Positions 39,350 through 51,547 of a stretch of DNA of 64,000 bases are shown here, piece after piece. Position 1 is the stretch's first letter. Each line of letters starts with the position of its first letter. This stretch comes from Nageia nagi (Eukaryota; Pinophyta): the NCBI GenBank assembly GCA_050084985.1, contig JBITNC010000001.1, forward strand, positions 102,486,001 through 102,550,000, read 5' to 3'. A model generated the notes under the pieces. That model ran no database searches and was not told the origin of the DNA. It saw only the letters and a program-made list of their open reading frames with translations. The position numbers were made by a program, and so were the translations under genes.

Positions 39350-40500
39350 GGTATGGAGCTGATCTTTTAAGTATAGAAGCATTTGAGATGTTTGGTATTA
39401 AAAGATTTTTACTCTTCTTTGCCATCCATTGTTGAAATTCTATAAGCTCATAATTTTGTATTATATACAACAATATGTGGTCCTAGCCAATTTGGTTCAA
39501 ATTTATCTTTTACCTCATCATTAGTTGTTGTCTTATTGATATTCTCTTTGAGCACTAAATATCTTATTTGAGAACTTTTTAGCTTCACCTTTTTCTCATA
39601 TTTCATTTTGATTTTCATATAATACACTTTCTAATATTCTATTACATGGATTCTTTTCTCATCCAAGGCCTCCAATTGATGTAGCCTTATTTTTCTTGCT
39701 TCTTCATCTAGAACATCTCCATGTAGTGAGATTCTTAGTGAGGGAATCTCTAGCTCAAGCGGAACAACATCTTCATCCCCATATACCAAAGAGAATGGTG
39801 TTGCTCTTATAGATATTCTAACATTGGTTCCATGTGCCCAAAGTGTATATGAAAATTGCTCATACCAATCTTTCTTAAATTTATTTCATATTTTGGAAAG
39901 AATACTTTTGATGGTCTTGTTAGAGGCTTTAGATTGATCATTGCCTTGTGGATAATAAATAGAGGAAATTTTTTTTGAATATGAATATAATTGGGACCAT
40001 CATCCATGATCAATTACCATGTTACACCAAACCTTAATGTAATGATATTTTTTGTCAGTAACTTGATGATCTTTTCTTGAGTAGTAGACTTCATTGGAAT
40101 GGCCTCTACCCATTTGGTGGTAAATTTCATGGATATGATGACCAATTTATGACCCTGTCTTGAATGTGGATGATCATTCCAATTAAATCAATGCCCCAAA
40201 CTACAAAATTTCATGGTCCAATAATTGGATTGAGCTCTTGTGATGGCATCATTTGAATATTGGACTTTTTTTATCATTGCAAATATTTCTTCTTCTTCCA
40301 TTGATGGCCAATAATACCTAATTCATAGGAGCTTTATGTAAAATGATTTTGCATAGAAATGTCCTCCACATAACCCATCATGTACTTGTTCAAGATTTGA
40401 TTCTATCTCATGCTGTGTAAGGCATCTTAAAAGAGCTCTATCAAAATATTTGCCAATAATCACATTTTCGAGGGTTTTCCTTTTCAACATGATTCTTACA
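39350..40500 (-). pseudogene. Gypsy integrase, decayed
   Basis: Minus-strand segments: VHDGLCGGHFYAKSFY with YYWPSMEEEEIF (zinc domain, His pair kept but the paired cysteines replaced: KKVQYSN); then HPHSRQGHKLVIISMKFTTK and WVEAIPMKSTTQEKI (core); LIMDDGPNYIHI (second catalytic region); and a C-terminal LNQIG...LWAYELI-like tail near 39480. Stops and frameshifts occur throughout. This follows RNase H as expected for Ty3/Gypsy pol order. Confidence 0.8.
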
Positions 40501-40562
40501 TTTTTATCAAAATCTTGTTAGATGGTTTGATCTTGCAAATAATAATAAATGTCTCCATACCA

Positions 40563-40564
40563 AC

Positions 40565-40610
<46 letters not shown>

Positions 40611-40641
40611 GTATGTGTGTGTGTGTGTGTGTGCGCGCGCT
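40563..40641. repeat. Compound microsatellite (AT)n(GTAT)n(GT)n(GC)n
   Basis: Consecutive AT, GTAT, GT and GC dinucleotide/tetranucleotide runs between the integrase and second RNase H remnants. Confidence 0.97.
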
Positions 40642-40769
40642 TGATATGCTAGACAATAAATTTCATAAAAATGATCAATAGGACTATAATTATATAAGAG
40701 GGCATCACATTAGCTTTTTTATTGTGAGAATTATTTCTTCATCTTTAATTTCTATGGGAGCCAATGAGG

Positions 40770-41078
40770 CTACACTTTCCATGGCATATTCATATATATT
40801 ATTAGCTCTTGGAATATTCTTACTTGTGTATGCATAAAAATATCCAAGGAGATGGTCAACCAATTCTTTATAAGTATGCAACTTTTCATAGTATTATAGA
40901 GCTCATTCACTTGATTAATGATAAGATGAGAATCACCATAAATCTTGATGCTTTTGATCTTAAGCAATACAACAACCTTTAGTACTAAGATTAATGCTTC
41001 ATATGCTACTATATTATTTGTAGAATTGAAACCAAGTTTGTATACCATGGGAATTACATCATTTGAAGGAGAACCCAT
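40770..41078 (-). pseudogene. Second RNase H domain (archaeal-type, Tat-lineage hallmark)
   Basis: The minus-strand frame reads MVYKLGFNSTNNIVAYEALI ... IKSIKIYGDSHLIINQVNEL. The TNN.(V/A)AYEALI and YGDS.L(I/V)INQV motifs belong to the extra RNase H found downstream of the usual RT-RNase H in Tat-lineage Gypsy elements. The GDS aspartate and the YEAL glutamate are present; other catalytic positions cannot be verified by eye. Confidence 0.8.
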
Positions 41079-41359
41079 AATAATATTTGCCCCTGCTTTA
41101 TATGTGCATTAAGATCCATCAAAATGTAGTGTCCATTCATCTGGTTGTTGCTTAATCTAACATACATATTCATTAGGGATATCCCATTGATTCTAGAGAA
41201 ATGATGTAGGTGCCCTTAAAAAATGATGTGTATCATTGAAGTGGACAATACTGGGTGTAATCATATGGAAATTCTTCATGGATGATGACTATATAATTTT
41301 GAGAGAACTCAACCATCAAATCTATAACTACCTATCCTTTAACAACTTTTTGTTTCGCA

Positions 41360-41810
41360 ACATTTATGTCAAATTATTGTAACAACATCATCCATTTTAC
41401 CACCCTTCCTAAGAGGTGTTGTTTGGCCATGAGGTCCTTTAAAGGATTGATAGGATATACAATATATGTAGTGTAGTACAAAATATAATGCCTCAATTTT
41501 TCAGTAGCAAATATAATTCTAAGCCAAAGTTTCTCCATAGGAGTGCAATTGGTTTCATACTTCAAGAGAGTCTTGCTAAGATAATAGAAGTATCTTTCTT
41601 TTAAATTATCATCTTGCTAACAAAACATTGCCCCCAAGGCACAAATTATGTCTAAAATGTAAATATATGCTTGTTTTGTAAAATTCATTGGTACTAAGAT
41701 AGGAGGATTCATCAAGTATTGCTTAATATTTTCAAAGGCCTCTTGGCACATGTCATCCCATGCAAATTTAACATCCTTTTTAAGTAAATGTGTAAAAGGC
41801 ATACATTTAT
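41360..41810 (-). pseudogene. Gypsy RNase H (first) and RT connection, decayed
   Basis: 41617-41802 reads HLLKKDVKFAWDDMCQEAFE ... YLMNPPILVPM (start of the RNase H region). 41374-41565 reads NCTPMEKLWLRIIFATEKLR HYI ... GRVVKWMMLLQ, matching the YTPxEKExLA...KLRHY...LxGRxAKW pattern. Frame breaks separate them. Confidence 0.8.
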
Positions 41811-41814
41811 CACC

Positions 41815-42380
41815 AAGATGAGAAATAAACTTTATAACAAAATTGATTTTACCTTAGAGACTCCTTAGTTGCTTGAGATTTTTGGGAGGGGCCATATTGA
41901 TGATTGCTCTTACTTTCTTTGGATCAACCTTTATGCCTCTTTTTGAAACTATGAAACCTAATAACTTTCTTTATGTGATGCCAAAACCATACTTTTGTGG
42001 CTTCATTTTGAGATTTTACTTATCAAGTATGTCAATGACTTCCTCCAATTATTGTATGTGATACTTCTATTATTTGTATTATCCTAATATATCATCAACA
42101 TAGACTTTAATAGATTTATGAATATGACTATGGAACATAGACACCATGGCACATTGATAAGTAGCTCTTCAATATTTGAGATCATACCTTCTAAAAATAA
42201 ATTACCCCATGGAGCAGTAAAGGTTTTTTTGCATTGATTAACCATATTGATCAAGATTTTATTATCAACCAAAAATCCATCCATGAAGGGTAATGTCTCA
42301 TGACCAACAATGCTATCTATAATTATATCAATATTTGGCAAAGGCAAATCATCCTTAGGACAAGAATTATCAATATTTAG
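41815..42380 (-). pseudogene. Gypsy reverse transcriptase, decayed
   Basis: The minus strand reads MPLPNIDIIIDSIVGHETLP, FMDGFLVDN, then FTAPWGNLF, and IKVYVDDILG at about 42111-42082, the YVDD catalytic box. The region around GL+NAGATYQR is out of frame. After YVDD the text continues toward the thumb/connection at about 41900. The domain is inactive because of frameshifts. Confidence 0.82.
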
Positions 42381-42399
42381 ATACTTTTCTATTTCATTT

Positions 42400-44280
42400 T
42401 TGACTAGTAAATATTTGGAAGGATGTATCTTTCTATTTTTTTTTGTTTTACATGCTTAACATCTTTTTTGAGAGGCAAACTATGCATGATAAATGAAGGG
42501 TCCAAACTAGGCATATCAGAACAAGACCAAGAAAAATTGATGCTAAACCTTTGAAACATTTTTGTGTACCTTTCTTACTAACTTTTATCATGGAAAGCTC
42601 CAATTTTGATTTCTCTTAGCTGGTCATGAGTCCCAATGTTGATGTCAATAAGATCCTCAATAGAAAATTACAATTCTCCTTCCTTTTACAATAAAGAAGG
42701 GAGTTTTTTTATATGAGGAATAGTGGGAGGATCTTCTTCTTCATCTTTAATATGTTATGATTGAAATACTTCTTTGAAATAAATTTATTAGCTAAAATAT
42801 CCATGTTGGCTAAGGATATAACTTCGGTTTCTTTTTTCTATTTGATATAAGAAACTTATAATGTGCCAACGTGTACTTAAACAATGCATCATTAGTGGAA
42901 AAATAGTAATATTCAAGTAAGATATCAATGTAAATCCATAATTCCTCATCAATATCATTTAAAAGCTTAATTAGATTGCATTATGGAACAAATTTAATAG
43001 GAATTGAAGTCTTTACAATGGATTGAGTACATCCTAAACCTTTCTTATCTTTCAAAGCACCTATAGTTGATGGAAAAGTGAACATTCCTTGCTCTAATTT
43101 TCCTAAACCTCCTCCATTATACTTGCATTTTTTTCATATACTTTTGAGCAATTGGAGAGTGAAGGAAATATTCACTAAGATTACCCATTTCTATCATTTG
43201 AACTTTTGCATTATCATAATTAGTATTATGCATTAGAAAATATATAAAATAAGAAACACATGATTGATCATCATTTGCAAGATGTTAGCATCCTTCCACA
43301 TACTGTGTATTTCATTCATGATGTACTACTTGTAGTCATCCTAAATCCTTAACTAAGTATATGAGATATAGATTGTAAATTGAATATTTACCAAACCTTA
43401 TTTCCATAATTTTTTCCTTTGTATCTACTTTTATCAATGTTGATTATGGTTCTTATGGAGGGACATTGAACAAATTGATGTGATGAATTTTTAATCCTAT
43501 ATCTGCTAGATTAAATAGTGCATAAAGGTCAAGCTATGTTACCATTATATGGATCTCCCCATCATATTCGAATTTGATATATATGTGCAATGTGAAAATA
43601 ATTATCATCACTCATGGATCCATGGTCTCCCCAAGAGCAAATTGTAACTAATATTTCCATTCATGATAAGAAATGAGGATTGAATTATCTTTGGACCTAG
43701 CTAAATAGGAAATGAAACAATTCCAAGGTCTCTTTTGAATATATTATCAAATCCTATTATAGGAAACATGTGCTCATCTATGGATGGGATTGTGACACCA
43801 TTATTTTCTAGAGCTTGCAAAAATTTGTATGAACAAATATTGACTCTTAAATCAAAATCTACCATTGACCTTTTGATTTTCCATCCCTTAATACTAGGTG
43901 TGATATAAAGAGCTAATAATTCATCAATAATTTCCTTTTTAAGTAAATCTTTATCCTCAAAAATAATGGTATTACAAGCTTTAAGGGACTAAATTTTCTT
44001 AGAAAAAGTAGCAACAAAAATGTTACTAGGGACCTTTTCATTTTTGAATACATCATATAAGATCTCTCTACATGGCTTAGAAATTTGAATAAGCTCAAAT
44101 AAAATAATCTTAGCTTGATTATTTTTTAATTATATAGCATATTGTATGATTTTGGATTAGGTGTGAGACTTACCAGTTCATCTATAATAGGATTCAGAAT
44201 TGCTTTTGGACGTCCCCTTTGAATAGTTGTACATATATCCTCATTAACTAAAATAGTCTTGGTTGATTTGTAGCTTGGAG
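42400..44280 (-). pseudogene. Gag-pol linker/protease region of the Gypsy element
   Basis: Heavily degraded. No clear DTG/DSG protease motif was found by eye; the region lies where protease is expected between gag and RT. Short open frames such as 43913-44098 are unrecognised. Confidence 0.4.
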
Positions 44281-44289
44281 CCTCCATTG

Positions 44290-45219
44290 ATCAAGTGTCC
44301 TTCATTTCATATTTAGATTATGTAAAAAGATCCAATATTATAGCCTCTAATGATTTGCATTGATTGGTAGAATGACCCCTCCTTTAATGGTAGGAACAAT
44401 AGAGATCTTAGTTATCAAAATTAATGATGTCCTCTTGTGATCTATCTAATGATTTTATCATCCCTTTCTTGAATAGATATTGAAATGAATTATTGGAGGA
44501 ATAGGAAATGTAAATTTAAACTCCCTTTATGTGGCAGATCTTATCTAAGTAGGTGTCTCAACAATGTTGACAAATTTCTTCTTTTCTTAGCATATGGCTT
44601 GTGTGACTCTTTATTGTATGTGTTAGATCTATTCTTGAGTGATCCAAGCTTATGTAAGACCTTTTATTTAGTTGGGATTATCTTAGTTATGTTACCAAAA
44701 CCCATTTCAACATAGTCTATTGCATATTGTTTAAGAACATAAAGAATAGAGTCAACAAAAATACCTCATATTTCTCCTTCCAATAACTCACTTTGTGTTG
44801 ACTACCATACCTTTTTGAAGTGAGGTATGTATTTCTCCATGGTCTCATTTGATCCTTGTCATAGAGATTATAAATATTTTACTTTGGAGTGCTCCTTGAT
44901 ATTGTGTTTGTATTGATCCATAAATGCTTTAATAAAAGCTTTTAATGAATCTATGGATCTGAGTAGCAGATTGTAGAACCATTAACTAGCATCTCCCTTA
45001 AGACTCCTTGGGAAGAAGATGGTCATAAACTTCTCTTCAAATCCCAATTTTAGCAAGCACTGCTATTGAAAGTTGATGAGATATTTTTGGGTTCTTAATT
45101 ACCACTAAACATCTCAAACTCGAGGGTATTGAGATCAAGTGGTAGGGAAAAGTTGAGGATTTCTATTGATAAGGGGGAAGAAAAGATACCATCATAATCC
45201 TCTTGCTTCTATTGAGCTC
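44290..45219 (-). pseudogene. Gypsy Gag, decayed
   Basis: From the minus strand: LEFEMFSGN, HLINFQ-like text, FFPRSLKGDASWWFYNLLLR and FIKAFMDQYKHNIKEHSK (gag core, partly across frames), and a C-terminal H/C knuckle-like RRGHSTNQCKSLEAIILDLF near 44390-44310. It is related in pattern to the gag at 2150-3260. Confidence 0.7.
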
Positions 45220-48200
45220 TATTGGGAAGGAAATATTTCCTCTTACATGAGACTAGCCATGAGGCTAACAACTAGAAAAGAAAACCAACATTAGGTGAGA
45301 TTGTGTTACTAATCTCCTCTTGTAAGGACTAAGACTGCAAGGTTTCTTATAGAAGCTTGTGTTGTTAATATAAGCTTGAATTATGTAGGTCTTCTTTTGG
45401 GAATCAACTAAGTGATGTAATAGAGGTAGTAGATGTTAACTCACATTTTTTGTAGGGACTAAGGTGTTTATTATGTAATGTTATAAAGTTGCTATGGATT
45501 TTAAAGAAAGTGTAAAATAAAGAAAAGAAAAAGGATAATAATGATTCAATACTGGTGAGATGACAAAGGAAGGATCATAGTGAAGCAATTTCTAAGATTT
45601 CTAGCTTCCATATTAGTTAAGAAGTCTCATTCGAAGTCTTCCAACTTGAAAATAAAATGATCTGAGTCTAATCTATTCTTAAGAGGAGTAGGAAGCAAAG
45701 TTGCTATCCATACACCTAAGTGTGACCAATAGGTAATCGAAAGAAAACATGACACAATAAGTGTGCACGAACTTGGTTTCAAATGAGAAATTCTAATTAG
45801 ATAACATTCAATGAAAGAAAATATTAGAATATGCTCACTTACTATGCAAATTATGGATTGGAAATGATCTAGAAATGATTCAAGCACTTTTAAAAATTTA
45901 CAAAAGAGTTTTCCTAAAATTTAAAAAATTTCAAGGAAAGGCATGAAGGAATCTAAATCATCCAAAAAAGCTCCAAAAAGGTCGAATCCATAATCCCACA
46001 AATGACAAATCACTTTGTTTCAAGTATTCCACCACTTTGTATTAATTTGTGCAAAAAATTACAAGGATACATCAATTTACCAATTTTCTACAAATTTTGC
46101 TCAAGAAACATTCTGTCCAAATTGAAACCCCCTATGGTCTATTTATAGACTTTTTTGGATTTTTCAAAAAAAATAAGAAATCTATTTTTTACGTTTCAAA
46201 CTGAAATAAAATTACAATTTGAGTTGTAGAAGGAACATATTTATCCCATCAATGACATAAGTTATATACAAATGAAGTCAGGCCATTTGCACAAATTTGG
46301 GAGCTATTTTGGTGATTTTTGGGCTCATTTGCTTGTATTTTGGAGAAGAATGATAATGGCCTTACTTGCAAATATGGATGTTGACTTCTTTGACAATTCC
46401 TCCAATGTTAAAGGTTCTTGACATGGTGTTTCTCAAAATATGCATATTTTTAATTTTGAGTTTGAATTTTTTACCGAAATATATGTGTTCACACTAGTCA
46501 AATAAAAATGGTTCAAGCTTTTTTAAGATAACTCCTTCCCAAAATGGCCACCTAGTCATATCTTGATCAATTTTTCATTTTTATAACATATAAAGGGAAA
46601 TGCATGCTCCTCACCATTCTACACATGATCCTTTATTTTCACCCATTTTCATTTTTTTCTTAAAAAATAAAGGTTTTTAACCTTTTCATGGATTTTGAGA
46701 ATTTTTCATGTTTTTCTTCATTTTAGACCAAATATGCTTTGGTGCTCAAGTGTGCTTTTGGTGTGTTTTGCATGCTTGATAGTCTGAATTGACCACTCCT
46801 AAGGTGCAATTGCATGCTAGCTTGGTCATCTTTCATCCTAGGCATATATTTTTTGCTCATTTTTGAAAGCCCTATAGTAATTTAATGTGAAATTTGGTAT
46901 GCAATCCTCCCATGCTTTAAAGTAAATTTTGATATTTTTTTAAATGGTCATAGGTCACCCTAGGTGCCAATTTTGAAACTTTCAAGCCCAATGTTGATTG
47001 AATTTTGGCACTCTTCAACACCCATATTTTTATATTTCAATTTGACCATTCAAAAATTTTATCATTTTCAAGTGAAAGCATGCTAGCTGCCAAAAGTTTG
47101 GGGTTTGATGACATCAAACCCCTCAAAACCTATGCCTAGGATGTGAGGATGTAATTTTGGGCCAATTGGGTTGATCCTAAAGGTAAAGTTGTGTGTTTTT
47201 GCACACTCTATTCTCTCATGCTTAAAAAAAAAATCTTTTTTTTTGTAAAAAATGGGCATTCCTTCAATTTAGATGCAAAAATTGGAACTTTGATGGTGTA
47301 AAACCATGAAAATTAGCACCTAACTTAAAGAGGAGTGTTTTAGCATCATTTTGAGAAATTTCAAGAGAAAAATTTCTCAAATTTAAATTCTCCACAATAC
47401 CCAAATTCTAGATTTCCTATTTTCTTAATTTAAAATTTGGAGATTTTGGTGTATCCATGAGGTAGGTGCCAAAAAAGAGCTTTGATGATGCCAAAGCTCC
47501 CTAAACCTACATCTAGGTGCAAATATATAATTTTTGTTTATTCTCCAAATGTTCCAAGCCCAAAATTATGTAATTTTATCCCCCCTACAATACCCATGTG
47601 TAAGATTTTTGATTTGCATACGTAAAAACTTGCAAATTTTCATGTCCATGTAGGCTAGGCATCAAAAAATTGGGTTTGATGTCATCAAACCTTGAAAATA
47701 TGTGCCTAAGGGATGAGGGAGAAATTATTATCCATTTTGGAAAATTTTATAATCAAACCTACATCATTTTCAATCCTCCATGATGCAATGTAATCAAATT
47801 TGCATTCCAATTTTTATCTTAAATAAGTGGTTGGAAGCTAGGCTCTAATTTTTTCCTTTTGGTAGCCTCAAAGCCTTGAAGCCTACATATAATTGGGAGA
47901 GGAGAAAACTTGATCAAATCCCAAAATTTCCAAGACTAAAATTATTTGAAATGGGATCCCCTACTAGCTTGTGCCTTTTGATTGCAATTCTAGTAAACTT
48001 TGAAAAATGACCCTAACCTGAATGGCCTTATTTGAGACCCAAAAAATCTTGTATTTTAGTGATGCCTCTTTGATCCTGGATCCTTAGCTTCAAAATTAGT
48101 GAGTAGATGCTTGGGATCATTTCATGGTCTTAAATGAGTAATTTCCATGAATTACTTTCTAATATCACATTTACATTACTCATAATCAACTATTTGTCTC

Positions 48201-48280
48201 CTTAAGCCAATCTCAAGGCAATGCACCTCATTGTCTTTGCAAAAATAGGGTCCCCAAAATATTGTATTTTAGGGTGTGTT
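45220..48280 (-). repeat. 3-kb block X, long LTR-like direct repeat
   Basis: It matches block Y (51548-54583) from end to end in the same orientation. Its minus-strand start is TATGCTCACACAACACACCC (near 48280) and its end GAGGAAATATTTCCTTCC (45225). A minus-strand TATA candidate GTCTATAAATAGACC is at about 46137-46150. Both blocks lead directly into a gag, so they are either 3-kb LTRs or LTR plus leader. No primer-binding site or matching target duplication was found. Confidence 0.7.
47090..47700. repeat. Palindromic modules in block X
   Basis: Short palindromes centred on 47111 (GGTTTGATGACATCAAACC inside a 23-bp perfect palindrome), 47488 (AGCTTTG...CAAAGCT) and 47682 (GGTTTGATGTCATCAAACC). 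Each follows GGTGCCAAAA- or GGCATCAAAA-like text about 190-380 bases apart. Confidence 0.85.
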
Positions 48281-48289
48281 GTGTGAGCA

Positions 48290-51200
48290 TAATAATAAAA
48301 AAATAAAAATTAGTATATAAAAGGGTACATAATGATATACATTATTTATTGGTATATATGCTAATTTTGACATTCACTAATGATCATACCATCGATTTAC
48401 GTTATAGTGAGTGAACCCTCACTAGTTATTCAAATGACCATTAGGACATCTACATTGTAGTCTAGGTTTCAGAGACATAATTGTGGTTTCAACTCAATGA
48501 GATGGATCAAATGGTGTTGCAACATCATTTCAAATATCATCATTTATCTCTTCACTCTTCATATTTTGACAGTATCTTGGGGCTAAAGTCCTCTCTTTGT
48601 GCTTTACCAAATAGCATGAGGCTTATTGATCACATTACAGTTCAATTATCTTTATCTATCATATATGACTCCATATATTCTCTTATTATAGAATTTGCAC
48701 TGATTGGCAAGATACTATTATTAGTTCCTATTTCATAAAATAATCATTAGTATCATCCAAAGTATCTATTTTGACTACAGTATTTGGGTCAAAACAAATA
48801 GTTCCTAATCTTGGTATGCTTTGATGAGTGTATCTTATATTAGGGTTCTCACTGATTTGTAGTGAACTAATATCAGTTAATGAGCTTAATTGCTCAAGTA
48901 TCCTAATGAATTTAAATAAAATTCCTAAATCAATTATACCTATAATTGAAAAACTAAAGTAAAATAAGCTAACTTATTTACATTATGTACAAGAGGATAA
49001 ATAATTTCAATGTGGAAAATAACATTCATGATATTTACCATTAATGGGTAATGGTAAATCCTTACCTATATGATGCTTGGATTCTGAGTCATCAACCTTG
49101 AGTACCCATCATTCTTTAGTATATTCCTTGGATGATGGCCTTTAGATTTTGCTTTTGGAAGACTAGAACTAGTTTTTACCTTCATTGGATCCATATCAAG
49201 ATGTTGAATTTAAGTTGGTTAATCTTTGATTAAGAGAGAAAGAATGCCCATTTCTACTTTAGTGAACTAAATCTCATTTATATTTTTATAGTTTGTAATC
49301 ATCTCTTTGAGCCTTGATTCTTTGTTGATCCTTCAAGTTCCTATACTAGTCTTTACTTAGTATTATCCCATATGTACTCAAGATATCAACTACGTGGATG
49401 CTGAGATATTGGATGATGCATGGTTTTGATGCAATTTGTATGTAAACTTTGGACATCATTCTAATTACTTTTACCTCTATCTTTTCTATTTGTGTAACTC
49501 TTGTTGGGATCTTTGTGATGGGCAATCCCAATCTCTTTCATATTCCAAGAGGAACAATATTTCCTATAGTTCTAGAATCTACCAAAAAGTTATGGAGGTT
49601 TTTGCTTACTATTCTAAGTGTCAACAAAAATGGGGGTACTTGTTCCTTTCCTTATGTATTATGTATTGATATTACTTATTTTTGTAAAGTATAGGTACAT
49701 TGGCCTTGAGGTACTTGTTTTTATTAAACTACTTGAACTTCTTCATCAAAGAGTGGTCCTAAAGCATAGACCTCATCGTCTATTATCCAATTATCTTCAT
49801 TATTATCTTCTTGATTGAATATCTTAGTTACTAAAATTGAATTAGAATGACATTGAGATATGTTTGGGTCATTGTTCGGTGTCATTTTCATACTTTAGAT
49901 TTCTTGTTGAAAAACATTCTTCCAACTTTGAATATAGGACTTTAGAATTATCCATGTGTGGTTGTAGAGTGCACTCTACACCAATTTGATAAGCCTATAC
50001 CTAATAGATCAACATTGTTCACATGATTGTTATTGTTATTATTGACCATCAAATTTGGCACATAACCATTTTTTGGGCATATATTCTAATTTTTGTTTAA
50101 CCTTTGGAAGTTGTTGTTCCTCAACCTATCATTCTGGTAATTCTAACCTCTATCATTGTGTTGATTTTATCCTCGATCATTTTGGTAAACTTGGCCTTGA
50201 TTACTTTAATAATTTTGGCCTTGATCATCTTGAGGATTCTAGACTTGATCATTTTATTGATATTGCTCACCCTGATTTAACTTCATCTATGTCATTTCAT
50301 TACTCATATTTTACATCATCCTTTGGAGTTATTCAAATTTATGAATCTTCATAAATCTATTATTTAGTTCATAAGTACTTCTGATATTAGCATTAGTATT
50401 CATAACTTGAGTAGTTGGATTCAAGAATGATAGCCGAAAAAGAAGCATTGTTGGTATATGGATTTATCAACACTGAATTAGTGTTCATGAATTGGTTATT
50501 CAAGAATGAGCTAGTTTATGGTGAAATAGGACCAATAGCAACACTAGTATCAATTGCTAATGTATGTGGCTAAAGTGGAAGTGTTTAAGGATTTTGTATA
50601 TTTTGAAAGCTTAGGTTTTGAGTATAGGCATTGGATGGATGAATGGATTGCATGGTAGTCACATTTATCTCACTGAATCCTCATGGATTGAGCTCTTTTT
50701 CAATCTCTAATTCTTGTGAATAAGCAGTTGGTAATGAGGTCATTGTACACTCTCTTCTGAGGAAAATTGCAATTGTACTATCAAGTGATATTAAGTACAT
50801 TTGTAGCGCAAAAGATTCATCAAGTTTGTATGGATCTATGAGGCCAAAGTATGCTTTATGAAATGTGTAATTTAACATATGAATTAGCTCATGAATTTCT
50901 CATTTGGTTGTTGCAAGTTCATTGCACAAAATGGTTATATTTATAGGCACATTGAGCTGCCTCAAGAATGATTATTCAAGCTATGTACATGAAGTTATTA
51001 ATCCTTTTAAAAACTTAGCATACCACATAGTAGCTACACTATCTAGAGTATTTAGGAACATGTAGCAAGCCACATATTCTTGAACCACATTTGGTCTTAC
51101 TATGCCATCTTTGTATAAGTGAATATATGCTCTTCTATTATTATTGGTCCATCATGAATGAACTTAGATAGGAATCTATCTAGATTATTTGGGAATTAAT

Positions 51201-51545
51201 GCACCTATCCTTAAATATTAATCACCTTTCCCACCAACCATATCAAATTTATCATCATTAGATTGTTCTGATTCTAATTTGCAAATTGAACAACTGATGG
51301 CTGAACTGGTGGCACAATAGGTTAGGTGATTGATTGCATAATTGGTTGAGTGATACTTGAAGTAATAATTGATGGTGTAATAATGGTTCTTGGGGAAGTA
51401 CATTATGTTGGTGGTGTACTAGATTTTGCTAAGCTAAATTCAGATACTAGGCTTCTTAGAGTTTGATCTATCTCTTTATTCAACTCCCTTTCAATCACCT
51501 ATTCTACTTCTTTAGTCGCTCTACCTACCCTTGTACTATAAACAA
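48290..51545 (-). pseudogene. Second Gypsy gag-protease remnant between blocks X and Y
   Basis: Minus-strand gag pieces: DKFDMVGGKGD (51218 area), VVQEYVACYMFLNTLDSVAT with MWYAKFLKGLI (about 51090-51000), and the 65-codon frame at 50681-50878 (YFGLIDPYKLDESFALQMYL). A later segment at 49346-49531 reads QYLSIHVVDILSTYGIILSK, matching the conserved VDI..TYG.LLS+DW text after the protease in Tat-like elements. No RT or integrase follows before block X. The repeated FGQxxxxxFGQ-like area near 50160-50260 gives a run of short similar phrases (ITLI/LDHF) in the opposite frame. Confidence 0.6.
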
Positions 51546-51547
51546 AT

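Noticed and set aside
45220-48280. Block X as the 5' LTR partner of the LTR starting at 38612
   Set aside because: The starts differ (TATGCTCACACAAC versus TGTAGCCACCTAAATATG) and no shared stretch was found; its true partner is block Y.
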